From the NCBI GenBank assembly GCA_910575665.1, contig CAJTFB010000020.1, positions 1 through 64,000 of the forward strand: 64,000 nucleotides of DNA. The letters run 5' to 3'. The notes under the pieces are model-generated. The model was not told the DNA's origin. It made no database searches and was given only the letters and a program-made list of their open reading frames with translations. Both the position numbers and the translations under genes were made by a program. Below, piece after piece: positions 16,346 through 25,555 of this stretch (the first letter of the stretch is position 1; each line of letters begins with the position of its first letter). This DNA is from Eubacteriaceae bacterium. GTDB taxonomy: Bacteria > Bacillota > Clostridia > Lachnospirales > Lachnospiraceae.

Positions 16346-17059
16346 CTATTCCAGCAGAGCTTTTAATTTTTCCACGGAGGTATTGGCGATCAGTTCTACG
16401 GGAAAATCCACCTCCTGGAGCAGTTCATCTGCATATTCAAAATTCAGAATATCTTCCTCTGTATGCGCGTCGCTTCCAACGATAATCGGAACTTCATATT
16501 TTTTACATAGTTTCAAGATCTGTCGGTCTGCCTCCCTGGCATTTTTCCGAAAACTCGTGGGCGCCAGGGAGGAATTGTTCAATTCTATCAATTTTCCATA
16601 TTTTTTTGCTTCCCGAACCATAATTTCTTGATCAAACTCATACCGGATATCATCTGGATGTCCGATGATATCCACGTGAGGATTCCGTATGGCACCAAGA
16701 TATGCCCTAGTATTTTCCTCCGGACTGCCCGGCTCAATGCAACGCACATGCAAACTTGCGATCACCACATCCATCTCCGCCAGCACCCGGTCTGGCAGAT
16801 CCAGCTTTCCGTCATGATCCACCACGTTCACTTCTGTCCCAAGCAGCAAGGGAAGCCCGTATTTTTCCCGTCTTGCCACCTTCAGATTCAAAAAATACAG
16901 TAGCCCCATCGTTCCTGGCATAGAAGGGGCATGGTCCGTAATGCCCAAAAGCTGCAGCCCTTTTTCCTTCGCTGCCAGCGCCATCTCATTCATCGTATTA
17001 TAAGCATGCCCGCTGGCATAGGTGTGGGTATGCAGATCCAGTACATAGATATCTCTCAT
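16346..17059 (-). CDS. PHP-family phosphatase (YcdX-like)
   Basis: A 237-residue metal-dependent phosphoesterase. Metal ligands are visible as DLHTHTYASGH (His10, His12, His18), GITDHAP, GTEVNV, ASLH, GHPDD and the C-terminal GSDAHT. The order matches YcdX-type trinuclear zinc phosphatases. The physiological substrate is unknown. AAAGGAG precedes the ATG. It is divergent from pcrA. Confidence 0.88.
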   Translation of the reverse strand: MRDIYVLDLHTHTYASGHAYNTMNEMALAAKEKGLQLLGITDHAPSMPGTMGLLYFLNLKVARREKYGLPLLLGTEVNVVDHDGKLDLPDRVLAEMDVVIASLHVRCIEPGSPEENTRAYLGAIRNPHVDIIGHPDDIRYEFDQEIMVREAKKYGKLIELNNSSLAPTSFRKNAREADRQILKLCKKYEVPIIVGSDAHTEEDILNFEYADELLQEVDFPVELIANTSVEKLKALLE

Positions 17060-17123
17060 GACTTTCTCCTTTTTTTCTTTCTCTAATCACAATACCATCT
17101 TCGCCAAAAAATTTCAATAGTTA

Positions 17124-17152
17124 TTGTCTTTTATCCCTAACTATGGTATAAT
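17124..17152 (+). promoter_or_regulatory. pcrA promoter
   Basis: TTGTCT (17124-17129), 17 bp, TATAAT (17147-17152). The start codon at 17190 lies 37 bp downstream. Confidence 0.65.
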
Positions 17153-17189
17153 GAACGTATGTTTGTCACAGTATGAAGGAGGAAATGAT

Positions 17190-19457
17190 ATGTCGGCTAT
17201 TTTAGACCATTTAAATGATAAACAGGAGGAAGCAGTCCTTCACTTTGAGGGCCCTCTTCTGATCCTTGCAGGAGCAGGTTCTGGCAAGACCCGGGTTCTC
17301 ACCCACCGCATTGCCTATCTGATCGAAGAACATCAGGTCAATCCCTGGCAGATCCTGGCGCTGACCTTTACCAACAAGGCAGCTAGCGAGATGCGAGAAC
17401 GAGTGGATCATATTGTCTCCTACGGCGCCGAAAGTATCTGGGTCAGCACCTTTCACTCCACCTGTGTGCGAATCCTGCGCCGGTACATAGATCTTATTGG
17501 GTATAGCCGCAGTTTTACCATCTATGATACCGACGACCAGAAAAGCCTAATGAAGGATATTTGCAAACACTTGAATATAGACACAAAAAAATATAAGGAA
17601 AAGACCTTTCTAAATACGATCTCCAACGCAAAAAACGAGCTCAAAACGCCAGAACAGTTTGCCGAAGAGACAGAGAAAGAATATAACCGCAAGATCTTTG
17701 GCACGGTGTACAAAGAATACCAGAAACGTCTCAAACAGAACAATGCCCTGGATTTTGATGACTTGATCATGAAAACTGTGGAACTTTTCAAAGACCAGCC
17801 ACAAGCGCTGGAACACTACCAGAACCGTTTCCGTTTTATTCTGGTGGACGAGTACCAGGATACCAACACCGCCCAGTTTATGCTTCTCAGCCTTCTTGCC
17901 TCACGCTACCGGAATCTCTGTGTGGTGGGGGATGATGACCAGTCCATCTATAAATTTCGGGGAGCCAATATTTATAACATTTTAAACTTTGAAGAAATAT
18001 TTCCAGAGGCAAAGACCATCCGTCTGGAGCAGAATTACCGCTCTACGAAACGGATCCTGGAAGCTGCCAACGAGGTGATTCGCCATAACACCGCCAGAAA
18101 AGAAAAAGCTCTGTGGACCAAGGCAGAAGAAGGCGATCCGATCCGTTATGTGCAATACATGAATGAATATGAGGAAGCGGCCGGCATCGCCGGGGACATC
18201 CATAACGACATCCAGGAAAAGGGAAGCAATTATTCAGATTTCGCCGTACTCTACCGCACCAATGCCCAGTCCCGGGTCTTTGAGGAGAAATTGGTACAGG
18301 AAAATATTCCCTACCGGATTGTAGGCGCCATCAACTTCTATTCCCGAAAGGAGATCAAAGATCTTCTCTGCTATCTAAAGACAATCCATAATCCAGAGGA
18401 TGATATCGCTGTCCGAAGGATCATAAATGTTCCTCGCAGGGGCATCGGCGCCACAACGATCCAACGGGTGATGGACTACAGTCTAGACCGGGGCATCAGC
18501 TTTTTTGCCGCCCTGCGAGAAGCCGATTACATCGATGGGTGCAGCCGCGCCGCTTCTCGGATCCATGATTTTGTCAGCTTTATCGATCTGCTGAAAAGCC
18601 GTCAGGATGAGCCGGACTTTTCCCTTCGCGGACTGATGGATGAAATTCTTGAATGCACAGGCTATGTCAAAGATCTGGAGGCAGAAGATACCGTGGAGGC
18701 AAACGCCCGCCTGGAAAATATCGACTCTCTTATCAATAAGATCATCCAATATGAGACGGATGCCTCCAGCGAACCGGCCACACTGGGCGGTCTTTTGGAA
18801 AACATCGCCCTGGTAGCCGATATCGATACAGTGGATCCCGACACGGAACAAGTTCTATTGATGACGCTACACAGCGCCAAGGGACTGGAATTTCCCAAGG
18901 TATACATATGCGGTATGGAAGAAAATATTTTTCCTGGTTCCATCGCTGTGTACGATCCTTCTGATGATGAGATGGAAGAAGAACGCCGCCTGTGCTATGT
19001 GGGGATCACCCGGGCCCAAAAACAGCTGACACTGACCTGTGCCAGACAGCGTATGCGAAACGGAGAACCGAATTTTAATTTTCCATCCCGCTTTATCAGC
19101 GAGATCCCCCGTTATCTCATACAGCAGACTGAGGGTGAAAAACCGCGTCGTTCTTCCTCCGCATACGACAGGGTGGCGGGACTGGACGACATCTTCTCCC
19201 CGGCTAAAAAATACAACAAACACTCCAAAAATCCTTTTGCCGACAATCCCTATATAAAAAAGGGGGCTTCCTCTCTTTCTACCCCTGCTGGCAGACCGGA
19301 ATACGGCGAGGGAGATACTGTTTATCATATCAAATTCGGTACGGGGACAGTGCTGTCTTTGACAAAGTTGAGTACGGATTATGAGGTTGTGGTGGAGTTT
19401 AAAGATTTTGGTCAGAGAAAGCTTCGCAGTTCCTTCGCAAAACTTTCCAAAATTTAA
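17190..19457 (+). CDS. pcrA: DNA helicase PcrA (UvrD/Rep family)
   Basis: A 755-residue SF1A 3'-5' helicase. The start at 17190 has AAGGAGG 7 nt upstream; an upstream in-frame start lacks this. Motifs in order: AGAGSGKT (Walker A, Lys33), LTFTNKAASEMRERV (Ia), VDEYQDTN (II), GDDDQSIYKFRGA (III), LEQNYRS (IV), TLHSAKGLEFP (V) and YVGITRAQ (VI). The C-terminal Tudor-like fold (GEGDTVYHIKFGTGTV) binds RNA polymerase in relatives. PcrA acts in nucleotide excision repair, removal of RecA filaments and rolling-circle replication. Confidence 0.95.
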   Translation: MSAILDHLNDKQEEAVLHFEGPLLILAGAGSGKTRVLTHRIAYLIEEHQVNPWQILALTFTNKAASEMRERVDHIVSYGAESIWVSTFHSTCVRILRRYIDLIGYSRSFTIYDTDDQKSLMKDICKHLNIDTKKYKEKTFLNTISNAKNELKTPEQFAEETEKEYNRKIFGTVYKEYQKRLKQNNALDFDDLIMKTVELFKDQPQALEHYQNRFRFILVDEYQDTNTAQFMLLSLLASRYRNLCVVGDDDQSIYKFRGANIYNILNFEEIFPEAKTIRLEQNYRSTKRILEAANEVIRHNTARKEKALWTKAEEGDPIRYVQYMNEYEEAAGIAGDIHNDIQEKGSNYSDFAVLYRTNAQSRVFEEKLVQENIPYRIVGAINFYSRKEIKDLLCYLKTIHNPEDDIAVRRIINVPRRGIGATTIQRVMDYSLDRGISFFAALREADYIDGCSRAASRIHDFVSFIDLLKSRQDEPDFSLRGLMDEILECTGYVKDLEAEDTVEANARLENIDSLINKIIQYETDASSEPATLGGLLENIALVADIDTVDPDTEQVLLMTLHSAKGLEFPKVYICGMEENIFPGSIAVYDPSDDEMEEERRLCYVGITRAQKQLTLTCARQRMRNGEPNFNFPSRFISEIPRYLIQQTEGEKPRRSSSAYDRVAGLDDIFSPAKKYNKHSKNPFADNPYIKKGASSLSTPAGRPEYGEGDTVYHIKFGTGTVLSLTKLSTDYEVVVEFKDFGQRKLRSSFAKLSKI

Positions 19458-19537
19458 AAAATTAGCTAGTATATTTTACATAGATATGTTATACTATTAA
19501 TAGATATCGAACATGAAGGAAAGGATGGTAGTGATAT

Positions 19538-19819
19538 ATGTGCGGAAAGATTGATGATCTTGTTAACAGCGCTAAAATCAACCAGCTGTTAAACAAAAAA
19601 AATGCGGATGAGGAAAGAAAAAATTGTCTGTTATGGGTTCTTGCGATCATTGGTGTTGTTGCTTCTGTGGCAGCGATTGCTTACGCGGTATACCGTCATG
19701 TAACCCCCCGTTATCTGGATGATTTTGACGGTGATTTTGATTATGATGAATTTGACGATGACTTTGATGACGACGACGAAGATGTCGATGTTTATGTAAA
19801 GCCATCTGAAAGCAAATAA
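19538..19819 (+). CDS. Small single-pass membrane protein with an acidic tail
   Basis: A 93-residue protein: an N-terminal helix starting MCGKIDDLVNSAKINQLL, one transmembrane helix at about 30-50, and a C-terminal tail made almost only of Asp, Glu, Phe and Tyr (about 58-85). Homologues of this form are familiar from Lachnospiraceae, but no function is known. GAAAGGA lies upstream and a strong terminator follows, which supports a monocistronic gene. Confidence 0.7.
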   Translation: MCGKIDDLVNSAKINQLLNKKNADEERKNCLLWVLAIIGVVASVAAIAYAVYRHVTPRYLDDFDGDFDYDEFDDDFDDDDEDVDVYVKPSESK

Positions 19820-19859
19820 TGAATAGCTTATAAGTAGTTTTTGTTTTCCTCTTTTTCTA

Positions 19860-19904
19860 CAAAACCGGCAGTAAATGGATCTTCCACTTACTGCCGGTTT
19901 TAGT
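19860..19904. terminator. Bidirectional terminator between convergent genes
   Basis: AAAACCGGCAGTAA pairs with TTACTGCCGGTTTT; it has A and T runs on either side, so it can serve the small membrane protein gene and degV. Confidence 0.85.
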
Positions 19905-19928
19905 TCGATAGCGCAGCGATATAAGCAA

Positions 19929-20813
19929 TTAATGCACTGCCGCTAATTCTTTTGGTTCATTGGATAATGTCACTGCCAGTGCCCCAGGTCCGATATGACA
20001 GGAAACACTGAGAGACAGCGGATCAATATGGATATCATGTCTTGGGAAAAGCAAATTTAGCTCCTCCCTGAATTTCTCCGCCTCTTCCCGGTTCTGGGTA
20101 TGGGCAATGTCTATATACATGTTTCCCGAATCTGCAAAACGATGTTCCAGATCCGAAGAGATGGCCTTGATCATGGTCTGCTTTGCCTGCTTTAACGTCT
20201 TAACTTTTGCATAGGAATCCAGCTTGTCTCCCTGGATCTGCAGCACAGGCTTGATGCGCAGCACCGTTCCGATGGCCGCCACAGCCGGCGTCAACCTGCC
20301 ACCCTTTTTCAGATATTTTAATGTATCTACCATAATATAAATACTGCTCTCAAGCTTATCTCTGGTCAAAATATCAAAGATCTCCTTTCCTGAGAACCCT
20401 CTATCTGCTAATTCCTTTGCCTGAAGTACCGACCTTCTCTGAGTCACGGAGATCCTCTGGTTGTCTACCACATAGACCCTGCCCTCAAACTCATCTTCCT
20501 GAGCCAACATCATTGCTGTGGCACAGGAGCTGCTGATGCCGCTAGACATAGGAATATGTACGATCTCATCGTACTCCTTCAATCCCTGTGTCCAAATCTC
20601 CATAATGGTCTCCGGTGACGGCTGAGAAGTAGATACCTCTGCCCTGTCATCCTGAAGCGCTCGGTAAAAATCCTCTTGGGTCATCGTTATATCTTCGAGA
20701 TATTGAGTCTCATTGATAAAAAACGGCATCGGCACCACCTCAATACCCATTTCCTCGCCCTGCCGCTGCGTGATCCCACTATTGCTATCCGTAATGATCT
20801 TTACCCTACTCAT
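19929..20813 (-). CDS. DegV family fatty-acid-binding protein
   Basis: A 294-residue DegV protein. It has the N-terminal KIITDSNSGI segment, the SQPSPE stretch and the IPMSSGISSSCATA serine cluster that contacts the fatty-acid carboxylate. Family members act as FakB, presenting exogenous fatty acids to the kinase FakA; some have other lipid ligands. Its ATG overlaps the EcfS stop codon (ATGA), so it is translationally coupled as the last gene of the ECF operon. Why a lipid-binding protein sits there is not clear. Confidence 0.88.
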   Translation of the reverse strand: MSRVKIITDSNSGITQRQGEEMGIEVVPMPFFINETQYLEDITMTQEDFYRALQDDRAEVSTSQPSPETIMEIWTQGLKEYDEIVHIPMSSGISSSCATAMMLAQEDEFEGRVYVVDNQRISVTQRRSVLQAKELADRGFSGKEIFDILTRDKLESSIYIMVDTLKYLKKGGRLTPAVAAIGTVLRIKPVLQIQGDKLDSYAKVKTLKQAKQTMIKAISSDLEHRFADSGNMYIDIAHTQNREEAEKFREELNLLFPRHDIHIDPLSLSVSCHIGPGALAVTLSNEPKELAAVH

Positions 20814-21520
20814 AACCTGCTCTCCTTTTTCTGTTCAATCAAATGATATTTTATTTTAACCCTCGTCAGCCTACTTAACACTGGTTTGTGAAGCAGTACA
20901 AGGAATATAACCGTTGATACGCCGAACATAAGATTCATTGGCAAACCTGTTCCGTATACCCACAGGATGGAATTCCATGTATTTTCTCCCATGGAATAAA
21001 ATAGTGTATTGATATCCACAATACCTCCATAGACTACAACAACGGATATCAACCCATAGACTGAGATTGTAAACCGATTCACCGGCACCTTTCGGAACAC
21101 AATCCCAGCAAAAAAGCCCACCATGCCCAATGCAAACATCTGAAAGGGTGTCCAGGAACCTTGTCCAAAATAAAAATTGGATACAAAAGCACTGACAGCT
21201 CCTGTGATAAATCCTGACTCTGCCCCCAGTGAAATTCCTGTGATGATGACCACAGCCGCCAGCGGCTTGATCTGGGGAAGAATGAAAAAAGAAACCCGCG
21301 AAACCACTCCGATGGCACACATCACAGCAATGATCGTCAGCTCAGCCACAGAAGGCCTTCGGTTCTCAAACCCAAGAACGAACAATATCACTCCTGCTAA
21401 CATGATTGCCAGACTGACATAATAATATTCTCTGCCCTTCAATACCAAAAGACTATAAACTAGAAGTGCGATGCAAAAGATCAACGCCACCATGTATCCC
21501 CACACTCTTTTATTCTTCAT
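20810..21520 (-). CDS. ECF transporter substrate-binding S component
   Basis: A 236-residue membrane protein with six or seven hydrophobic segments and the S-component-like stretch SNFYFGQGSWTPFQMFA. S components bind a vitamin or its precursor in the membrane and dock on the EcfT/EcfA module. The start at 21520 has GAAAGG 8 nt upstream and overlaps the ATPase gene by 11 bp. The ligand is inferred to be a corrinoid from the nearby cobalamin riboswitch and the two DUF4430 proteins; sequence alone does not prove it. Confidence 0.75.
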   Translation of the reverse strand: MKNKRVWGYMVALIFCIALLVYSLLVLKGREYYYVSLAIMLAGVILFVLGFENRRPSVAELTIIAVMCAIGVVSRVSFFILPQIKPLAAVVIITGISLGAESGFITGAVSAFVSNFYFGQGSWTPFQMFALGMVGFFAGIVFRKVPVNRFTISVYGLISVVVVYGGIVDINTLFYSMGENTWNSILWVYGTGLPMNLMFGVSTVIFLVLLHKPVLSRLTRVKIKYHLIEQKKESRL

Positions 21521-23000
21521 AAATAAACCTTTCTGCCACGATCTGCGGATACCTGTCTCCCACAATCCGTTGAATTGCTGTTGTATAAAAAAGCCCTCCC
21601 CGGAAAAAATCCTGTGTCTTCATCGGCGGTGAAATCTCCGCGTCAAAACTCATCGACATATATTCGCAGGTATTGGCGGCAAATTCCACATCGTGAGATA
21701 CCACGATCACGGTCTTTCCCGCCTCTGCCAATTCTACCAGCCATAAGCCAAACTGTTTTTTCCAAAAGGGATCCAGTCCTTTCGTCGGTTCGTCAAACAA
21801 AAAGATGTCCCCGTCCTGCTCATATAAATACGCCATGGCGGTCCGCTGCATCTGACCACCGCTCACATCATAGGGATGCCTGGCAAGAATCGAATGCAGA
21901 CCAAATTTTTCCATCGCCGCTTCCGTTTTTATTATATCACAGATCCGGTCTCCGATAAACATGTATTTTGGCTCCTGAGGCAGATAAGAAATCCTACCCT
22001 GAATTTTCATTTTTCCGTGATAACATTTTTCTGCTCCCGCAAGCACTTTTAAAAAAGTAGATTTTCCGGTGCCATTTCCGCCGGCGATGCCATAAATCCT
22101 GCCGGGCACTGCCTCAAAACAAACCTCCCTAAGCACATCTTTTCCCTTTTTCTCATAGCGAAAAAACAAGTTGCGGCATTCAATAGACGGGATTCTCCCC
22201 GTTTCTTCCAGAGATCGTTCCGAATCCACGACCGAGCACTGAATATCATTTCCATAAAACCAGTTCCGGCATTCTTTCACACTGGAAGGACAGGCACTTC
22301 TTTCCTCCGAAAATCGATGATAGAACCGGACAAAAGAGGGCATATAATCCAAAAATTCCTCCGATAATTCAGAATGGCATATTTTTTCATATACCTGATC
22401 CAGCCGCCCCCAGGCAGCGATCTGTCCCTCGTGGAGCACCATCATTTTATCACAAAGCGCCAGCACTTCTTCCAGCCGCTGTTCCACGAGAATAACCGTG
22501 ATCCCCAGTTGGGAATTCAGCCGCCGCAAGATATCCAGAAAAGCAGATGCTGCCATGGGATCCAATTGTGCGGTGGGCTCATCCAGCAGGATCACCTCCG
22601 GATCTGTCACCAATACTGAGGCAAGATTCAAAAGCTGTTTTTCCCCTCCCGACAGAGAATAGGTATCTCTCTCCATCCAGTCTTCCATACCAAAATACGT
22701 AGCGGTACCGGCGATGGCGTGCCGCATCTTCTCTGTCTGAATTCCCATATTCTCCATCCCAAAAGCCAGCTCATGCCGTACCTTATCCGTCACGATCTGA
22801 TTGGAAGGATTCTGAGATACATAACCAAACTCCTGATGTGCTTCCTTGATACAGCGCAGGAGCGTCGTCTTACCAGATCCCGAAGCTCCGCAGACCACGA
22901 CAAACTCTCCTCTCAACACATCAAAGGAAACGTTTTTTAACACGACTTCTGTACTCCCGCCGTATGTATAGCTTATATTTTTGAAACAATATGTCTCCAT
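21510..23000 (-). CDS. Double-ATPase of an ECF transporter (EcfA-EcfA' fusion)
   Basis: A 496-residue protein with two ABC ATPase domains in tandem. Domain 1 (about 1-225) has GASGSGKTT, LSGGEKQLL and VILLDEPTAQLDP. Domain 2 (about 275-485) has GGNGTGKST, DVSGGQMQR and IFLFDEPTKGLDP. Most ECF systems use two separate ATPase genes; fused forms occur in dedicated (group I-like) systems. It overlaps ecfT by 28 bp and the S-component gene by 11 bp, consistent with one tightly coupled operon. Confidence 0.9.
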   Translation of the reverse strand: METYCFKNISYTYGGSTEVVLKNVSFDVLRGEFVVVCGASGSGKTTLLRCIKEAHQEFGYVSQNPSNQIVTDKVRHELAFGMENMGIQTEKMRHAIAGTATYFGMEDWMERDTYSLSGGEKQLLNLASVLVTDPEVILLDEPTAQLDPMAASAFLDILRRLNSQLGITVILVEQRLEEVLALCDKMMVLHEGQIAAWGRLDQVYEKICHSELSEEFLDYMPSFVRFYHRFSEERSACPSSVKECRNWFYGNDIQCSVVDSERSLEETGRIPSIECRNLFFRYEKKGKDVLREVCFEAVPGRIYGIAGGNGTGKSTFLKVLAGAEKCYHGKMKIQGRISYLPQEPKYMFIGDRICDIIKTEAAMEKFGLHSILARHPYDVSGGQMQRTAMAYLYEQDGDIFLFDEPTKGLDPFWKKQFGLWLVELAEAGKTVIVVSHDVEFAANTCEYMSMSFDAEISPPMKTQDFFRGGLFYTTAIQRIVGDRYPQIVAERFIYEE

Positions 23001-23818
23001 CTAAGTTCCTCCCTGATATTTATCCCAAAAGGAATAAAAAACAATAGAATAAATAAAAGGTACGCTCCTGTCCCCATTCCATCCCTGTTGTAATCTATAT
23101 AAGGAAAGGCAAGAAATCTAGTCTGGGAGCAGGCATACATACCCATCCCTACCGAAACTGTAAAAAACAGATATACAATTAATGCCAGATCTCTTCCTTT
23201 AAACCCTCGGGCATAAATGCTGGTCCGTCTCTTTCTCTCTGGCTGTGTTCCGTACCCACGGTCTCTCATAGCAGTGCCCATTTCCAATGAATCTTCCAAG
23301 GCAAGTCCCACCAGCGTTGTGAGAATGCCCGATTGCAGTTTATGGTTCTCCCGAATTTTTTTATAATCCCGTCGAATTTTTGGCATCATCCGTAATGCCA
23401 TAGAAAATAAAAGGGAAGCATGGGGTAGCCGATTTCCGAAAAGACACAAGATCTTTTCCGAAGTCATCATCTGGCTACAGCACCCAAACATCAGAAGCGA
23501 AGCTGCCAAAAGAGTCCCTGTCATACAGCCGTAGAATAAACATTCCACTGTCACAGGAAGTTCACCCATCCAGCACAGTACCGTGACTCCCCGGTGGTTG
23601 ACCAGGGCATTGATTCCACCGCAGATAACAACCATCCCTAGACATTTTACCACAAAACCCATTCCCGCAGACATACCTTTCAGATACAGGTAAAAAGCGC
23701 TCTGACTGAGGAGGGCAATCCCCAGGAGCACCGGATCAAAAACAAAAATCGTAATAACTGTCACCGCCACAAAATACATGAAGATCACCGTGGGATGAAA
23801 CTTACTGAAACCATTCAC
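22973..23818 (-). CDS. ECF transporter transmembrane T component
   Basis: A 281-residue membrane protein of the EcfT/CbiQ family with five or so hydrophobic segments and the coupling-helix arginine motif AMRDRGYGTQPERKRR. It links the ATPases to the S component. The GTG at 23818, with AAAGGAGG 7 nt upstream, is a better start than the longer frame from 23881, which would overlap the DUF4430 gene. Confidence 0.85.
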   Translation of the reverse strand: MNGFSKFHPTVIFMYFVAVTVITIFVFDPVLLGIALLSQSAFYLYLKGMSAGMGFVVKCLGMVVICGGINALVNHRGVTVLCWMGELPVTVECLFYGCMTGTLLAASLLMFGCCSQMMTSEKILCLFGNRLPHASLLFSMALRMMPKIRRDYKKIRENHKLQSGILTTLVGLALEDSLEMGTAMRDRGYGTQPERKRRTSIYARGFKGRDLALIVYLFFTVSVGMGMYACSQTRFLAFPYIDYNRDGMGTGAYLLFILLFFIPFGINIREELRWRHIVSKI

Positions 23819-23870
23819 AGGCACTCCTCCTTTCCATTCAACGACGCCAATTAACTCGAACTGCCCCGAC

Positions 23871-24758
23871 TTAATATTCACAGGTATAATTGAATATCAC
23901 CTGATCTCCTTTTTCCAATTTGTATTTATTGCAGCCATTGCCCGGATCTTTTCCATTGACGGAATACATCCACCCGCTCTCATCTCCGCAATCAAACTCA
24001 TACAGGTTATGTATGCCCTTGATATAATAAGTAGAATATAACGGAGTAAACACATAGTCCAAATGGATCTCTCTCTCTTTACACACCCGTTTCAGCACGT
24101 CAAAGACTGTCTCTCCTTCCTCAAAAATAAAGGTTCCCTTCAGAATCATTCCATCTTTCGGTATCACTTTTTTGGCGCTTTCACTCAGCTTGTCCATATG
24201 GGAAAAAACTTCCTGGCAGGTGATGGTAAGACTGCATTCCTTCTTCTCCTGTGCCGTCGCACTCGATGCAACCGGGGGCTGTGTCGATGCCGGAGTAGCG
24301 GCTTGAGTACTTTTTTTCGGACTCTTCGTGCTCTGGGACTTTGGTTCGTATCCAGTGGTCTTTTTTGGAGATTTTGTTTTAGCCGATGACTGATCCGCGG
24401 TCTTCTTCCCTGTCTTTTTGTCTGTTTTATTATCTGCTTTTTTATCTGGTTCTATGGATCTCTTCGGTTCTTTCTTATGGTCGTTATTCTTTTTGGAAGA
24501 CACTTTCTCTTTGGTGTCTTCTTTTTTCCGGAGGGCGGCAGAACTCACCGCTGCTTCTCTGAGATCGCTGGAAGTAATGGCTGATCTGGTCTCTTCCTTC
24601 TGAACCGCAGAAACAGTTTCTCCATGGGATATTACTTCGCTCTCTATTACACCAGTAGGTTTTTTTTCACTTCCCCCGTTTCCTTTTATAACCAACACTG
24701 TGCTCAATACAGTGATGGCCAGTAGGCAGCCTAAAATTATTTTTTTATTGCCATTCAA
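23871..24758 (-). CDS. Membrane-anchored DUF4430 (transcobalamin-like) protein
   Basis: A 295-residue protein: an N-terminal membrane anchor (about 5-24), a long Lys/Ser/Thr-rich linker (about 30-165), and a C-terminal DUF4430 domain (about 175-295) with GETVFDVLKRVC, YIKGIHNLYEFDCG, GWMYSVNGKDP and KLEKGDQVIFNYT. DUF4430 resembles the C-terminal beta domain of transcobalamin and intrinsic factor. It is the first gene of the ECF operon, so it probably hands ligand to the importer from the cell-wall side. The start is TTG with GGGG about 11 nt upstream, so the 5' end is less certain. Confidence 0.8.
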   Translation of the reverse strand: MNGNKKIILGCLLAITVLSTVLVIKGNGGSEKKPTGVIESEVISHGETVSAVQKEETRSAITSSDLREAAVSSAALRKKEDTKEKVSSKKNNDHKKEPKRSIEPDKKADNKTDKKTGKKTADQSSAKTKSPKKTTGYEPKSQSTKSPKKSTQAATPASTQPPVASSATAQEKKECSLTITCQEVFSHMDKLSESAKKVIPKDGMILKGTFIFEEGETVFDVLKRVCKEREIHLDYVFTPLYSTYYIKGIHNLYEFDCGDESGWMYSVNGKDPGNGCNKYKLEKGDQVIFNYTCEY

Positions 24759-24935
24759 ATGTGTTTCATCCCCTTTTGCCTTCTATGTATTATGACTATA
24801 AATTCTCTGACAAAATGTCCATTAAGTTTTATTTTATCATATTATTTTCTTTTCTGCCATTGAATTTTTGTGCATATTCTTTGCACCAAAAATACAAAAA
24901 TTATTTCTTTAACCCCCTATCTTTTTTCTCAAATC

Positions 24936-24946
24936 CATGTTATAAT
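24936..24946 (+). promoter_or_regulatory. Extended -10 promoter before the cobalamin riboswitch
   Basis: TGTTATAAT is a TGn-extended -10 (hexamer 24941-24946). No good -35 is visible, which extended -10 promoters tolerate. The riboswitch begins about 30 nt downstream. Confidence 0.5.
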
Positions 24947-24975
24947 AATGCAAATTTATTTTAATATAAGTAGCT

Positions 24976-25212
24976 GTATTGGTTTCTGGTGACACACTGC
25001 TGTCACATTTACATGCACAGGCATGTGAGCAGAATTAATAGGGAAGCCGGTTCGATTCCGGCACAGCCCCCGCTGCCGTATTTGAGGATGCCGATAACAG
25101 GATCGGAATGCTAGTCTTGCATTCCGTCAGCCACTGGAACAGCCCGACGGGCTATTATCTGGGAAGGCGTTATCAGCAATTGATGCATAAGTCGGAAGAC
25201 CTGCCATACAGT
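24976..25212 (+). ncRNA. Cobalamin riboswitch (AdoCbl/B12 element)
   Basis: It contains the landmarks GGGAAGCCGGTTCGATTCCG, GCACAGCCCCCGCTGCCGT, the B12 box core GCCACTG and the closing AAGTCGGAAGACCTGCC. A perfect CCGGTTCGATTCCGG hairpin and the ATTCCG/CGGAAT arm are visible. It reads toward the secreted DUF4430 and PQQ-like genes, with a terminator about 120 nt downstream. Ligand binding should favour that terminator and shut the genes off when corrinoid is plentiful. Confidence 0.93.
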
Positions 25213-25242
25213 CTGAAATATAACCTTTCGGAGGGAGAGGAA

Positions 25243-25251
25243 ATGTTTTGA
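25243..25251 (+). other. Two-codon ORF (AUG UUU UGA) behind a strong ribosome binding site
   Basis: GGAGGGAGAGGAA sits directly in front of ATG TTT TGA, 30 nt after the riboswitch. Either the start of a deleted gene or a minimal ORF that places a ribosome on the leader near the terminator. Confidence 0.4.
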
Positions 25252-25328
25252 CAACGTTAGGCTAAGAACTTATCCAATGATGTGATCACGATTGGTCTAT
25301 TTTTGTAGTACAAATAATGTCATTACTG

Positions 25329-25366
25329 CCCTTTATACCCTTTTCCGGATATAAAGGGATTTTTTA
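25329..25366 (+). terminator. Riboswitch expression-platform terminator
   Basis: CCCTTTATA pairs with TATAAAGGG, followed by ATTTTTTATTT. It separates the riboswitch from the 67-bp repeat and the first structural gene. A GC-rich dyad (GAACCCGAG/CTCGGGGGGTTC) follows at about 25378-25422. Confidence 0.8.
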
Positions 25367-25446
25367 TTTACACCCGCGAACCCGAGCGGTCTCGCGAATC
25401 GTGACACTCGGGGGGTTCTACTTATATTAAGATCAAAGAAATCAAC

Positions 25447-25513
25447 GATGAGAAACACGCTTTGCGAGTTTCTCACCTTCGCGGGCGGCGCCATGGCTTG
25501 TGCCTTCCGCGCA
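25447..25513 (+). repeat. 67-bp structured repeat, copy 1
   Basis: Identical at 66 of 67 bases to 26763-26829. It starts with a TGAGAAAC/GTTTCTCA hairpin containing an inner CGCTTTGCG stem, then a GC-rich stem (CGCGG/CCGCG). It lies just before the gene for the secreted DUF4430 protein. It is in frame with that gene but ahead of the signal peptide, so it is unlikely to be coding. Confidence 0.85.
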
Positions 25514-25555
25514 AACTACACAACAAGCGCTGACTGCGCAGAAATGAGGATGAGT

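Noticed and set aside
25448-25555. N-terminal extension of the DUF4430 protein beginning MRNTLCEFLTFAGG
   Set aside because: The same 67-bp repeat gives the same peptide before the next gene, it has no ribosome binding site, and in both cases a signal peptide with a better start follows. It is a structured repeat, not a coding start.
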